Counted from the stretch's first letter, positions 9,257-19,280 are shown. The stretch: DNA of 64,000 nucleotides from an uncultured Amphritea sp. (GCF_937127095.1 NZ_CAKZLP010000077.1:1-64000), one strand, 5' to 3'. The notes: generated from the letters alone by a model not told the origin. Numbers and translations are program-made.

Positions 9257-12163
9257 ATGACTTGTCACCCGGCTTTTACCCTTCAGCGCACTGAAACAAT
9301 TGAATCACTGGGCATCGATATGCAGGAGTATGTCCATACCCGCACCGGCGCTCTTCATTATCATATAGCCGCTGACAACCAGGAAAACGTATTCCTGGTT
9401 GCGTTTCGTACCGTGCCGGAAGACAACTGTGGTGTCGCCCATATTTTAGAACACACTGCGCTGTGCGGTAGTGCTAAATATCCCGTGCGTGACCCTTTCT
9501 TTATGATGAGTCGGCGTTCGCTGAATACCTTTATGAACGCATTCACCAGCAGTGACTGGACCGCGTATCCCTTTGCCAGCCAGAACCGTAAAGACTATTT
9601 TAATCTGCTGGACGTTTATCTGGATGCGGCATTCTTCTCCCGACTGGATCCACTGGATTTTGCCCAGGAAGGACACCGGATTGAGTTCAGCGAGGCCGAT
9701 AACGCTGACAGTCCGCTGGTCTATAAAGGTGTGGTTTATAATGAGATGAAAGGGGCGATGAGTTCGCCGGTTTCCTATCTGTGGCAAACTCTTACCCGTC
9801 ATCTGTTTCCATCGACTACTTACCATTACAACTCCGGTGGTGACCCAGAGGCGATACCCGATCTCAGCTATGAGCAACTGCTGCACTTTTATAAAACCCA
9901 TTACCACCCATCCAATGCGGTATTTATGACCTTTGGTGATATCCCGGTTGAGGAGTTACAACAACGCTTTGAGGCTCAGGCGCTTTCCAGCTTTGAAAAG
10001 CTGGATGAAGAGATCGCTGTAGGGGATGAAAAACGCTACTTCTCGCCTGTCAGAATAGAGGAGGCCTATGCGCTGGATGATGAGGACAGCAGTGGTAAAA
10101 CCCATCATGTGCTGGCCTGGTTGCTTGGCCCGAGTATCGATCTCGAACAACAGCTTAAAGCCAACCTGCTGTCCCGTGTGTTGCTCGACAACAGCTCTTC
10201 ACCGCTGCGCTATGCTCTCGAGTCAACCGACCTGGGTGCATCGCCTTCGCCGCTCTGTGGTCTGGAAGAGTCCAACCGTGAGATGGGCTTTATGTGTGGT
10301 ATCGAAGGCAGTGAGCCGGAGAAAGCCGCTGAGTTTGAACAACTGGTGCTGGATACACTGGCTAATGTTGCTGAGAACGGCGTGCCTCAGGAACACCTGG
10401 AAGCGGCCTTACATCAGCTTGAACTCAGTCAGCGGGAGATCAGCGGTGATGGTTATCCCTACGGCATGAGTCTGATTCTGGCATCGCTTTCCTCCGCTAT
10501 TCATCGCGGCGACCCGATTGCGTTGCTGAATCTGGATCCGGTGCTGGCTAAGTTGCATGAAGAGATTACCCACCCGGACTTCATCCCATCGATGGTGCGT
10601 GAGTTACTCGATAACCCGCACCGGGTAAGACTGACACTGAGGCCTGACGCCAAGCTGGCAGAAAAACGCGATGCGGCTGAAACGGCGAAACTGGAAAAGA
10701 TTCGTCAGTCTCTTGATGAAAGCCAGAAGCAGGCGGTTATAGACCAGGCTAAGGCACTTGAAGCACGGCAAAATCAGATTGATGATGAGTCTCTGCTACC
10801 TAAAGTCACCATTGCAGATGTCCCTGCGCAGATGCATATTGCCCAGGGCGCCGAAGCATCGTCGCAGGGGTTTACCTATCATTTTTACCCTCAGGGTACC
10901 AATGGGCTGGTGTATCAGCAGGTGATTATGGATCTGCCGCAGCTGACGGAAGAGGAGCAGCAACTGATTCCGCTTTACAGCAACTGTCTGACGGAGCTGG
11001 GTTGTGACGGCAAGAGTTATCAGGATACTCAGGCATGGCAATCACAGGTGTGTGGCAGCATCAGTGCTTACGCATCGGTGCGTGGCGACATTGAGGACGA
11101 GCAAAAAGTCAGCGGTTATATGACGCTCTCAGCTAAGGCGTTGCTGAGCAAGAATACTGAAATGACCGAACTGATGCATAAAACCCTCACCAGTGTTCGT
11201 TTTGATGAGCTGAGCCGGATTCGCGAGATGGTGTCTCAGCAGCGTACCCGTAAAGAGCAGAGCGTCACCGGGCAGGGCCACAGCCTTGCCATTATGGCCG
11301 CGGTCAGCCAGTTATCACCGGGCGGACTGTTATCCCATAACCAGCGTGGTCTGCAAAGCATCCGTGCGGTAAAAGCGCTGGATGAAGCTATCCGTGATGA
11401 GGGAAAACTCAAACAGCTGGCGAGCTCTCTGGAGCAACTGCATCAGAAGATCCTCAACGCGCCACGCCGTTTTCTAATTGTGACGGAAGCAGAGCATCAG
11501 CAGGCGATAGCGGAGACTCTTGCGGCGCAATGGCAGACCGCTGTTGATGACAGTGGCTTTAAACCCTTTACCCTGCCATCGACTCGTAAGGGTGTTAAGC
11601 AGGCCTGGACCACCAGCACCCAGGTTAACTTCTGCGCCAAAGCCTATCCTACGGTTCCGGTTGAACATCCCGATGCTGCCGCGTTGACGGTACTGGGTGA
11701 TTTTCTGCGCAACGGTTTTCTACACCGAGTGGTGCGGGAGAAAGGCGGTGCTTATGGCAGTGGTGCCGGTCAGGACTCTGCTGATGCAGTGTTCCGTTTC
11801 TTCTCCTACCGGGATCCGCGTCTGAGTGAAACCCTGGCGGATTTTGATGCCTCTCTGACCTGGCTGCAAAGCAGTGAGCTTGAAGCACAAAAACTGGAAG
11901 AGGCGATTCTCGGTGTGGTGAGTAGTATTGATAAACCGGGCTCACCTGCCGGGGAGGCGAAGCAGGCCTATCACAGCGCATTGTTTGGCCGTACAGCCGA
12001 GCAGCGAGAAGCGTTCCGTCAGCGTATTCTTAAGGTGACCCTGGAAGATCTGAAGCGTGTCGGGGCTACCTATCTTAAACCTGAACTCGCCAGTGTTGCG
12101 GTGGTTACCAGCCCCGCGGCGGCGGCTAAACTGGATGATCAGTTCGAGATTATCGCCATTTAA
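9257..12163 (+). CDS. M16C (insulinase/PreP-like) zinc metalloprotease
   Basis: Large peptidase of the M16C subfamily, related to presequence protease, probably degrading peptides inside an enclosed two-half chamber. The inverted zinc motif HxxEH appears as HILEH near residue 56 in the context AHILEHTALCGSAKYPVRDP, with the downstream glutamate region YNEMKGAMSSP. The product is about 968 aa with four M16 repeats; the last ~230 residues contain GGAYGSGAG, typical of the C-terminal half. The frame extends upstream to an ATG at 9230, but MTCHPAFTLQ at 9257, preceded by GGAT, matches the usual family N-terminus. No signal peptide is visible, so a cytoplasmic location is likely. Confidence 0.92.
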   Translation: MTCHPAFTLQRTETIESLGIDMQEYVHTRTGALHYHIAADNQENVFLVAFRTVPEDNCGVAHILEHTALCGSAKYPVRDPFFMMSRRSLNTFMNAFTSSDWTAYPFASQNRKDYFNLLDVYLDAAFFSRLDPLDFAQEGHRIEFSEADNADSPLVYKGVVYNEMKGAMSSPVSYLWQTLTRHLFPSTTYHYNSGGDPEAIPDLSYEQLLHFYKTHYHPSNAVFMTFGDIPVEELQQRFEAQALSSFEKLDEEIAVGDEKRYFSPVRIEEAYALDDEDSSGKTHHVLAWLLGPSIDLEQQLKANLLSRVLLDNSSSPLRYALESTDLGASPSPLCGLEESNREMGFMCGIEGSEPEKAAEFEQLVLDTLANVAENGVPQEHLEAALHQLELSQREISGDGYPYGMSLILASLSSAIHRGDPIALLNLDPVLAKLHEEITHPDFIPSMVRELLDNPHRVRLTLRPDAKLAEKRDAAETAKLEKIRQSLDESQKQAVIDQAKALEARQNQIDDESLLPKVTIADVPAQMHIAQGAEASSQGFTYHFYPQGTNGLVYQQVIMDLPQLTEEEQQLIPLYSNCLTELGCDGKSYQDTQAWQSQVCGSISAYASVRGDIEDEQKVSGYMTLSAKALLSKNTEMTELMHKTLTSVRFDELSRIREMVSQQRTRKEQSVTGQGHSLAIMAAVSQLSPGGLLSHNQRGLQSIRAVKALDEAIRDEGKLKQLASSLEQLHQKILNAPRRFLIVTEAEHQQAIAETLAAQWQTAVDDSGFKPFTLPSTRKGVKQAWTTSTQVNFCAKAYPTVPVEHPDAAALTVLGDFLRNGFLHRVVREKGGAYGSGAGQDSADAVFRFFSYRDPRLSETLADFDASLTWLQSSELEAQKLEEAILGVVSSIDKPGSPAGEAKQAYHSALFGRTAEQREAFRQRILKVTLEDLKRVGATYLKPELASVAVVTSPAAAAKLDDQFEIIAI

Positions 12164-12197
12164 CGATGGGTTAACGTTTTATAAATAGGGAGTTCAG

Positions 12198-12235
12198 ATA
12201 GCCCTTCTGCAACCGGCAGGAGGGCTATTGTTGTT
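12198..12235 (+). terminator. Hairpin between the M16 protease and the exporter gene, burying a Shine-Dalgarno
   Basis: Arms at 12198-12210 and 12216-12228 pair over 13 positions (one G-U) around loop AACCG, followed by a T-rich stretch. It resembles an intrinsic terminator for the protease gene. The 3' arm contains AGGAGG, the best ribosome binding site for the next gene, so the structure could also block its translation. Confidence 0.6.
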
Positions 12236-13121
12236 TATGAAAAGCAATAATTTTCTGCTGGGTGCTGCGCTGATACTGGTATCCGAAATGTTTCTGGTGC
12301 TATCCGGAATGGTTATCAAGCAGCTGTCAGGTGAGTTACCCACGGAGATGATCGTTTTCTTTCGTAACTTCCTCGGTCTGATGCTCTTTATCCCCTGGTT
12401 GCTTCGCAATGGCGGCAACGTTCTGCGTACTCAAAAGCTACGATTTCATCTGATGCGGGCAGGGGTGGGTGTCACCGCGATGACCTGCCTGTTTTATACC
12501 TGGGGGCATCTGCCCCTGGCTCAGGCGGCGTTATTAAAGCAGACAGCGCCTTTCTTTATGCCGCTGATCGCCTTCTGGTGGTTGAAGGAGCGTATTAGTC
12601 TACAGGTGAAATTTGCGATTCTGGTTGGCTTTATCGGGGTTGCATGTATCATTAATCCAGACAAATCCGCTATCAATATCGGCATTCTGATCGCCTTAGT
12701 CGGTGCTTGCCTGGGGGCGCTTGCGAAGGTGACTATTCGTCGGATGAGAGATACGGAATCGCCACAGATCATCGTCTTCTATTTCGCATTTTTTGCTGCA
12801 TTGCTATCAGCCATCCCTGCCTGGCTCAGTGGTGCCGGGCTTAATCTGGTGCAGTTCGGCTGGCTGATTGTACTGGCAGCGACCTCCACTGTGGCGCAGC
12901 TGTTCCTCAGTAAAGCCTATGGTCTGGCCCAGGCGGGCCAGTTAGCACCTTACACCTATGGCTCGGTGGCGATGGCAGCCCTGTTTGGCTGGCTGGTCTG
13001 GGATGAGGTATTGGGAATGAATACCTTGTTAGGTATTTTGCTGGTCAGTTGTGCCGGCATCGTGGCGATGATGGGTAAACGAGAGCCGGTGATTAAGCCG
13101 GCTACCGATCCGGTGCTTTGA
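12231..13121 (+). CDS. EamA/DMT-superfamily exporter
   Basis: About 296 aa with ten hydrophobic segments arranged as two EamA repeats (roughly residues 8-140 and 150-285), the layout of the drug/metabolite transporter superfamily. Recognisable elements include LRNGGNVLRT after helix 2 and PLIAFWWLKERIS at the end of the first repeat, mirrored by LFGWLVWDEVLG in the second. The substrate cannot be predicted. Start choice is uncertain: tandem TTG codons at 12228 and 12231 lie 4 and 7 bases after AGGAGG, and an ATG at 12237 lies 13 bases after it. I favour TTG 12231. The gene is convergent with the 5'-nucleotidase gene. Confidence 0.85.
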   Translation: MFMKSNNFLLGAALILVSEMFLVLSGMVIKQLSGELPTEMIVFFRNFLGLMLFIPWLLRNGGNVLRTQKLRFHLMRAGVGVTAMTCLFYTWGHLPLAQAALLKQTAPFFMPLIAFWWLKERISLQVKFAILVGFIGVACIINPDKSAINIGILIALVGACLGALAKVTIRRMRDTESPQIIVFYFAFFAALLSAIPAWLSGAGLNLVQFGWLIVLAATSTVAQLFLSKAYGLAQAGQLAPYTYGSVAMAALFGWLVWDEVLGMNTLLGILLVSCAGIVAMMGKREPVIKPATDPVL

Positions 13122-13155
13122 CGTTTAACGCACCTCTCTGATCACGCTTTTCGTT

Positions 13156-14112
13156 TCAGCCGCCATGCTCATCCTTCTCTTCTAAGGGAGGCGATTGGCT
13201 GAGGCTTTGAATGCGCGAGTCGCTGCGATAGGGCACCTGACTGCTGGGAACCCGCTTCGAGGCCGTTATCAGATGTGCCGGTTGGTCATCAAAAAAGATA
13301 TGTGGGCGCAGCGCACTTAATACCGGCTCTTTACTCATGCCGCCGAGAAAAAACGCCTGATCGACATTCACACCCCATTGCCGCAGCGTTTTAATCACCC
13401 GCAGATGTGCCGGGCCGTTACGGGCGGTGACAATGGATAAGCGCAGCGGGGAGCGATCGGCACCGAGTTTCTGGTTGAGTCGGGACAAAACTCTGACCAG
13501 TTTGGCAAAGGGACCATCGGGTAACATCACGTCTTCATTGTCCGATTCATTCTGCTGAAAGCGCTCCAGTCCCTCGGTTTTGTAGATATATTCCGACTCA
13601 TCTGAAAACAGCACCGCATCGGCATCGAAGGCGATACGGATCTGGTCACGGTCCGGCTGGAAGCTTTCCGGTGGATCATAGATCAGCGCAGCAGCACAGT
13701 CCTGGGTATCAATCGCCACCTGTGCATCATCTGAATGTCGTGTCAGCAGCAGGTCAACACTATAGGCCTGCAGAAAAGGGGCGAGGGATTCACCTCCGGT
13801 AAAGGCAGAGCGGGTAATATCCAGTTGGTAGTGCTGAATGGACTTAAGCACCCTTAAACCTGTGTCGGGGCTGTTTTTTGACATCACCACCACTTCAACA
13901 AGACGTTCTTCAGACAGGGCGTTAAGGCTAAGCAATGCTTCTACCAGATGAAACGCGGTTCCTTTGCCGAGAATCTTATCTTCCTGCTCAAACTGATAGC
14001 GGCGGTAGGCCTCAACATCCTCTTGCTGGTAGATACTGTCTTCATGTTCCAGATCAAACAGTGCCCGGCTGGAAACGCCAACCACCAGAACCTCATCAAA
14101 GGCAAATGTCAT
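13156..14112 (-). CDS. Cytosolic 5'-nucleotidase (PF06189 type)
   Basis: A 318-aa protein matching the bacterial relatives of cytosolic 5'-nucleotidase IA, which hydrolyse nucleoside monophosphates. Visible HAD-like elements are the N-terminal strand VLVVGVSSRALFDLE, the central RIAFDADAVLFSDESE with its DxD pair, the threonine segment SIVTARNGPAHLRV and the acidic motif HIFFDDQPAHL near the C-terminus. No signal peptide is present, which fits a cytoplasmic enzyme. The region upstream is shared with the divergent mtgA; its end is convergent with the exporter gene with only 34 bases between them. Confidence 0.85.
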   Translation of the reverse strand: MTFAFDEVLVVGVSSRALFDLEHEDSIYQQEDVEAYRRYQFEQEDKILGKGTAFHLVEALLSLNALSEERLVEVVVMSKNSPDTGLRVLKSIQHYQLDITRSAFTGGESLAPFLQAYSVDLLLTRHSDDAQVAIDTQDCAAALIYDPPESFQPDRDQIRIAFDADAVLFSDESEYIYKTEGLERFQQNESDNEDVMLPDGPFAKLVRVLSRLNQKLGADRSPLRLSIVTARNGPAHLRVIKTLRQWGVNVDQAFFLGGMSKEPVLSALRPHIFFDDQPAHLITASKRVPSSQVPYRSDSRIQSLSQSPPLEEKDEHGG

Positions 14113-14266
14113 TATCTTGTCCGCTGTTTACGATCAATTCATCCATGCCGCTAGTTAACCACACTACAGGCAATGAATCATCTGTGAGTGCTGTTCAAAA
14201 AACAGTCTATGTTCGGTATGATCATTCCTATTCCGGCGTCATCCTTAACCCTGCGGTAACCCTATT

Positions 14267-14959
14267 TTGAAAGCTTCCCGTTGCTCAATTCGCAAGTGGC
14301 TGATCCGTATGCTGCTGGCGCTGATCCTGTTTCCTGTTTTGCTGGTACTGGCGCTGCGCTTTGTCGACCCGGCGGTGTGGATGTGGCAGATTCAGCGGGA
14401 ACTTAATCCACCCACAGGTTATCCGGCAAATACGCACCATACCTGGGTGCCTCTGGAACAGATATCTCCGGCGATGCAACTGGCGGTTATCGCCTCTGAA
14501 GACCAGAAGTTCCCGCAGCACTGGGGGCTCGATCTGGAATCTATCTCGGATGCGTTAAGTGACAACGAAAAGGGCGGGCGGGTCAGAGGGGCCAGCACAC
14601 TGACCCAGCAAACCGCCAAGAATCTATTCCTCTGGCCGGCAAAGAGTTACCTGCGCAAAGGACTGGAAGCGGGGTTGGCGGTATTAATGGAAACCCTGTG
14701 GAATAAGCCGCGTATTCTTGAGGTCTATCTGAATATTGTTGAGTTTGGCCCCGGAATCTATGGTGTAGAAGCGGCAAGTCAGACCTATTTCCATAAATCG
14801 GCGAAGCGGCTTTCAACCACAGAAGCGGCACGGCTGGCTGCGGTATTACCCAACCCTTATCGACTGAGTGCCGCACGCCCCAGTAACTATGTCTGGCAAC
14901 GGGTTCGCTGGATTGAAAATCAGATGCGCCTGTTGGGACCTGATCACTGGAACCCATAA
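14267..14959 (+). CDS. mtgA: Monofunctional peptidoglycan transglycosylase MtgA
   Basis: Polymerises lipid II into glycan strands at the periplasmic face of the inner membrane. The 230-aa product has one N-terminal membrane anchor (about residues 12-34) and a GT51 domain with the catalytic motif IASEDQKFPQHWGLD (active Glu), GASTLTQQTAKNLFLWP and ETLWNKPRILEVYLNIVEFG. There is no transpeptidase domain. The start is TTG at 14267; the alternative ATG at 14308 would cut into the basic part before the membrane helix. It is convergent with metH. Confidence 0.95.
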   Translation: MKASRCSIRKWLIRMLLALILFPVLLVLALRFVDPAVWMWQIQRELNPPTGYPANTHHTWVPLEQISPAMQLAVIASEDQKFPQHWGLDLESISDALSDNEKGGRVRGASTLTQQTAKNLFLWPAKSYLRKGLEAGLAVLMETLWNKPRILEVYLNIVEFGPGIYGVEAASQTYFHKSAKRLSTTEAARLAAVLPNPYRLSAARPSNYVWQRVRWIENQMRLLGPDHWNP

Positions 14960-15032
14960 ACTCACAGCGCTGAAGCTCTTTACCGGAAATAGCGCTGAAG
15001 CTCTCTGTCGGCAATATAATGCCGCAACAAAA

Positions 15033-15050
15033 AACCGCCCGGAGGCGGTT
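15033..15050 (-). terminator. Intrinsic terminator of metH
   Basis: Arms AACCGCC and GGCGGTT. Read on the minus strand the stem is followed by six T and then GTTG, so it terminates metH; it may also slow transcription from mtgA. Confidence 0.8.
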
Positions 15051-15077
15051 TCTGCATTGAGATTATCCTGCGTATGC

Positions 15078-18000
15078 TCAGGTATCTTCCGGTTCGTATC
15101 CCAGGTTGGGTGACAACCAGCGTTCCGCTTCGGTTTTCTCCATGCCGGTCCGTTTGGCATAGGATTCCAGTTGATCTTCACCGATCTTGGCGACACCGAA
15201 ATACTGTGATTGCGGATGGCTGAAATACCAACCACTGACGGAGGATGTTGGCAGCATCGCGTAGCTGTCCGTCAGACTCATGCCGATGCGATTTTCGACA
15301 TCCAGTAGCTTCCACAGCAGGCCTTTTTCGGTATGCTCAGGACAGGCCGGATAGCCAGGGGCAGGACGGATGCCCTGATACTTCTCTTTAATCAGCGCTT
15401 CGTTATCCAGCGTTTCATCGGCGGCGTAGCCCCAGAACTCCCGACGTGTCCGCGCGTGCATATACTCCGCAAGGGCCTCTGCAAGTCGGTCTGCCAGCGC
15501 TTTCACCATAATGCTGTGATAGTCATCATGATCGGCTTCATAGGCATCAATCATTACCTGATCACCGAAACCGGTGCTGACCGCAAAGGCACCAAAGTAA
15601 TCGGCTTTGCCGCTCGCTTTAGGCGCGATAAAGTCGGTCAGACACATATTGGCCTTGCCATCGGTTTTCTCTATTTGCTGACGCAGATGATGCAGATTCA
15701 TCAAGACCTCTGAGCGGCTGTCATCGGTATAGAGTTCGATATCGTCATCATTGATGCTGTTCGCAGGGAAGATACCGATAACCGCCCGGGCTTCCAGTTT
15801 CCGGTTATCAATGATGTCATCCAGCATCGCTTTCGCATCGTTAAACAGGCGGGTGGCCTCTTCACCGATAATCTCGTCGGTGAGAATGCGAGGATAGCGA
15901 CCGGCCAGTTCCCATGAGTGGAAGAACGGTGTCCAGTCGATGTAATCACGCAACTCATTCAGATCGATATTCTCGAAGGTCTGAATACCCGGCTGTGTCG
16001 GTACCGGTGGGGTGTAGCTGTCCCAGTCGATCTTGAATTTGTTGGCCCGCGCCTGAATCAGCGAAACCCGGCGCGACTGACTCTGACGCTCAGCATAACG
16101 CTGACGTACCGCTTCATAGTCCTCCTGTATCTCTTTGACATAGGCGGGTTTTCGCTCTTTAGAGAGCAGGGTGCTGGCAACGTTTACCGCACGGGATGCG
16201 TTGGTAACATGTACCACCTGATCACGTTTATAAGCCTGATCAATCTTCACCGCCGTGTGTGCTTTAGAGGTGGTGGCACCACCGATCATCAGTGGGATGC
16301 TGAAGCCCTGACGCTCCATCTCTTTAGCGACATGCACCATCTCATCGAGGGACGGGGTAATCAGCCCGGAAAGACCGATAATATCGACATTCTCTTCACG
16401 GGCGGTACGCAGAATCTTCTCCGCCGACACCATGACACCCAGGTCGATGATCTCGTAGTTATTACACTGCAGCACCACGCCAACAATGTTCTTACCGATA
16501 TCGTGAACATCGCCTTTGACAGTGGCCATCAGAATTTTGCCTGCGGTCTCGCTGGCGGCACCGGCTTTTTCCTCTTCGATGAACGGCATCAGATAGGCAA
16601 CCGCTTTCTTCATCACCCGGGCGGATTTGACGACCTGAGGCAGGAACATCTTACCTGCACCAAACAGATCGCCGACCACGCCCATGCCATCCATCAGTGG
16701 ACCTTCAATCACCTGAATCGGGCGGTCATACAGATGCCGACACTCTTCAACGTCTTCATCAATAAATTCAGCGATGCCTTTAACCAGCGAGTGTGACAGA
16801 CGCTCCTGAACCGGGAGTGCACGCCACTCCAATACTTTCTCTTCAGTCTGGGAGCTACCATCGCCGCGGTATTTCTCGGCAATTTCCAGCAGTTTATCGG
16901 TGCCCTGGTCGTCGGTGTTAAGAATCACCGCTTCGACGGCAACCCGCAACTCTTCTGGCAGGTCATCGTAGATTGCCAGCTGACCGGCGTTGACGATGCC
17001 CATATCCATACCCTGCTGAATCGCATGGTAGAGGAACACACAGTGAATCGCTTCGCGCACCGGGTTATTACCGCGGAATGAGAAGGACACGTTGGATACA
17101 CCGCCGGAGATCATCGCATAGGGCAGGTTTTTCTTAATCCAGCCGGTCGCGCGGATAAAGTCCAGCGCATAGTTGTTGTGCTCATCAATACCGGTGGCAA
17201 CGGCAAAGATGTTCGGGTCAAAGATTATATCCTCTGGCGGGAAGCCTACCTTCTCGGTGAGCACCTTATAAGAGCGCTCACAGATACTGATCTTACGTTG
17301 CTCGGTGTCTGCCTGGCCATCTTCGTCAAACGCCATCACAACGACGGCAGCACCGTAACGACGCAGCAGATTAGCCTGATAGATAAACTTCTCTTCACCC
17401 TCTTTTAAGCTGATGGAGTTCACCACTCCTTTACCCTGAATACATTTCAGGCCCGCTTCAATCACCTCCCATTTGGAGGAGTCGATCATGATCGGCACCC
17501 GGGAGATATCCGGTTCAGAAGCGATCAGTGTGAGGAAACGGACCATCGCGGCTTCCGCATCCAGCATCCCCTCATCCATATTGATATCGATGATCTGCGC
17601 GCCGTTTTCAACCTGCTGACGGGCAACATCAAGCGCAGTTTCGTAATCACCCTCTTTGATCAGGCGTTTGAACATCGCCGAACCGGTGACGTTGGTTCGC
17701 TCACCGACGTTGACAAACAGGGTGTCTTTATTGATGTTCTGCGGTTCCAGGCCGGCTAAACGACACTCAATCGGAATCTCCGGAATCTGCCGGGGAGGGT
17801 ATTCGTTGGCAGCATTACCCATGGCAGTCACGTGGGCTGGAGTCGTACCACAGCAGCCACCGATAATATTCAGAAAGCCCGCCTGAGACCATTCGCGGAT
17901 CTCTGCTGCCATCTGCTCAGGCGTCTCATCATAGCCGCCGAAGGCATTGGGTAAGCCTGCATTAGGGTGAGCAGAAACAAAGGTGTTGGCGATGCGGGAA

Positions 18001-18797
18001 AGCTCTTCCACATACTGACGCAGTTCCTGTGGTCCCAGTGCGCAGTTCAGACCGATCGATAACGGCTTTATATGGCGTACCGAGTTCCAGAACGCTTCTG
18101 TGGTCTGGCCAGAAAGGGTACGGCCAGAGGCATCGGTAATGGTACCGGAGATCATAACAGGCAGGCTGATAGCGTGGTCTTCAAAATACTGATCAACTGC
18201 GAAGATAGCCGCTTTGGCGTTCAGTGTATCGAAGATGGTCTCAATCAGAATGATATCGGCGCCGCCTGTGATCAGTCCATCAACCGACTCAGTATAGGCT
18301 TCAACCAGTTGATCAAAGCTGACATTACGAAATCCGGGATCGTTAACATCCGGGGAGATTGAGCAGGTGCGGTTGGTTGGGCCAAGCACCCCGGCGACGT
18401 AACGTGGCTTATCCGGCGTTTCCGCGGTCACCTCATCGGCCACCTTACGGGCTAGCTGAGCCGCCACCAGGTTGATTTCATGGCTGATCGATTCCATCTC
18501 ATAATCGGCCATGGCAATCTGGGTGGCGTTAAAGGTATTGGTTTCAATGATGTCGGCACCGGCATCAAGATAAGCGCGGTGGATCGTACTGATAACCTCT
18601 GGCTGAGTCAGCACCAGCAGGTCATTATTACCTTGCAGATCGACACTCCAGTTAGCAAACCGTTCACCGCGAAAATCAGCTTCCTTCAGTTTGCGATCCT
18701 GAATCATCGTGCCCATACCGCCATCGAGAACCAGTATACGCTCTGCCATTGCCTGTTTAAGCTGTTCGGTCTTATCTGTCTGAATAACTGCTACCAC
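15078..18797 (-). CDS. metH: Cobalamin-dependent methionine synthase
   Basis: Transfers the methyl group of 5-methyltetrahydrofolate to homocysteine through methylcobalamin. The 1239-aa product carries all four modules: homocysteine-binding TIM barrel (about 10-330) with zinc ligands in LNCALG and GGCCGTTPAH, pterin-binding domain (about 360-620, NVGERTNVTGS), cobalamin domain (about 650-890) with the axial-histidine motif DVHDIGKN near residue 762, and the C-terminal SAM-dependent reactivation domain. The start is GTG at 18795-18797, with AGG eight bases upstream. No B12 or SAM riboswitch was recognised upstream. Confidence 0.97.
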   Translation of the reverse strand: MVAVIQTDKTEQLKQAMAERILVLDGGMGTMIQDRKLKEADFRGERFANWSVDLQGNNDLLVLTQPEVISTIHRAYLDAGADIIETNTFNATQIAMADYEMESISHEINLVAAQLARKVADEVTAETPDKPRYVAGVLGPTNRTCSISPDVNDPGFRNVSFDQLVEAYTESVDGLITGGADIILIETIFDTLNAKAAIFAVDQYFEDHAISLPVMISGTITDASGRTLSGQTTEAFWNSVRHIKPLSIGLNCALGPQELRQYVEELSRIANTFVSAHPNAGLPNAFGGYDETPEQMAAEIREWSQAGFLNIIGGCCGTTPAHVTAMGNAANEYPPRQIPEIPIECRLAGLEPQNINKDTLFVNVGERTNVTGSAMFKRLIKEGDYETALDVARQQVENGAQIIDINMDEGMLDAEAAMVRFLTLIASEPDISRVPIMIDSSKWEVIEAGLKCIQGKGVVNSISLKEGEEKFIYQANLLRRYGAAVVVMAFDEDGQADTEQRKISICERSYKVLTEKVGFPPEDIIFDPNIFAVATGIDEHNNYALDFIRATGWIKKNLPYAMISGGVSNVSFSFRGNNPVREAIHCVFLYHAIQQGMDMGIVNAGQLAIYDDLPEELRVAVEAVILNTDDQGTDKLLEIAEKYRGDGSSQTEEKVLEWRALPVQERLSHSLVKGIAEFIDEDVEECRHLYDRPIQVIEGPLMDGMGVVGDLFGAGKMFLPQVVKSARVMKKAVAYLMPFIEEEKAGAASETAGKILMATVKGDVHDIGKNIVGVVLQCNNYEIIDLGVMVSAEKILRTAREENVDIIGLSGLITPSLDEMVHVAKEMERQGFSIPLMIGGATTSKAHTAVKIDQAYKRDQVVHVTNASRAVNVASTLLSKERKPAYVKEIQEDYEAVRQRYAERQSQSRRVSLIQARANKFKIDWDSYTPPVPTQPGIQTFENIDLNELRDYIDWTPFFHSWELAGRYPRILTDEIIGEEATRLFNDAKAMLDDIIDNRKLEARAVIGIFPANSINDDDIELYTDDSRSEVLMNLHHLRQQIEKTDGKANMCLTDFIAPKASGKADYFGAFAVSTGFGDQVMIDAYEADHDDYHSIMVKALADRLAEALAEYMHARTRREFWGYAADETLDNEALIKEKYQGIRPAPGYPACPEHTEKGLLWKLLDVENRIGMSLTDSYAMLPTSSVSGWYFSHPQSQYFGVAKIGEDQLESYAKRTGMEKTEAERWLSPNLGYEPEDT

Positions 18798-19280
18798 GGT
18801 GAAAACCTATTATAACCTGTTGTAAAGGCGGCTATTTTATAGGATTTATTCAGCTTTTGGGTGAGTTAGACTCATCTATGCATGAAAAACTTTGTGGTTG
18901 ATAGGCAGTCCGAACATGCTAAACAGCCATATTGACGCAAAACTGACCGATCCTCGCTTATATTCTGCAAAAGTTATATTGATTAGATCTTAATTTTTTA
19001 AAATATACTGGTACAATTGCCGCTGCTTTAAAGGTAAGTGATATATTAACCTGGCGTCATGCGCTGCTTACCTTTGGTTTCAGGTCTGTTTAGTGATGCT
19101 GGAATAATCCGCAGCTAAGCCTGTGATGAGGCCGCTATCAATCGATGGTTAAAGCCAATGCTGAGGTCTGGTGTCGATAATATCTGCCAGCAGATAGATA
19201 TCGGCAGGGATATGCTGAAACTGTTTTCAGCAGTATGAGAGTCCGGTTTTATCCGGCTAACTGAGACGTAGGTCATTTAA
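18798..19280. promoter_or_regulatory. metH/panD divergent region with panD promoter candidate
   Basis: This gene-free stretch separates the divergent metH and panD starts. A possible plus-strand promoter is TTGATT at 18979-18984 with TATACT at 19004-19009 (19-base spacing, slightly long). If used, panD has a leader of about 265 bases, described separately. The metH-side promoter is not clear. Confidence 0.4.
19030..19262 (+). ncRNA. Candidate structured 5' leader of panD
   Basis: Several potential hairpins lie in a row: AAAGGTAAG (19030-19038) with CTTACCTTT (19067-19075); ATCTG/CAGAT inside a longer imperfect CGATA...TATCG stem near 19175-19204; TGCTGAAA (19213-19220) with TTTCAGCA (19225-19232); and CCGG/CCGG (19243-19256). 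The last ends about 25 bases before the panD ATG. I do not recognise a known riboswitch class. Confidence 0.35.

Noticed and set aside
15918..16796. 292-codon plus-strand frame opposite metH
   Set aside because: Shadow of metH codons; no ribosome site or domain, and metH is certain.
18798..19029. Cobalamin or SAM riboswitch for metH
   Set aside because: No B12-box or S-box core motifs could be found on the minus strand.
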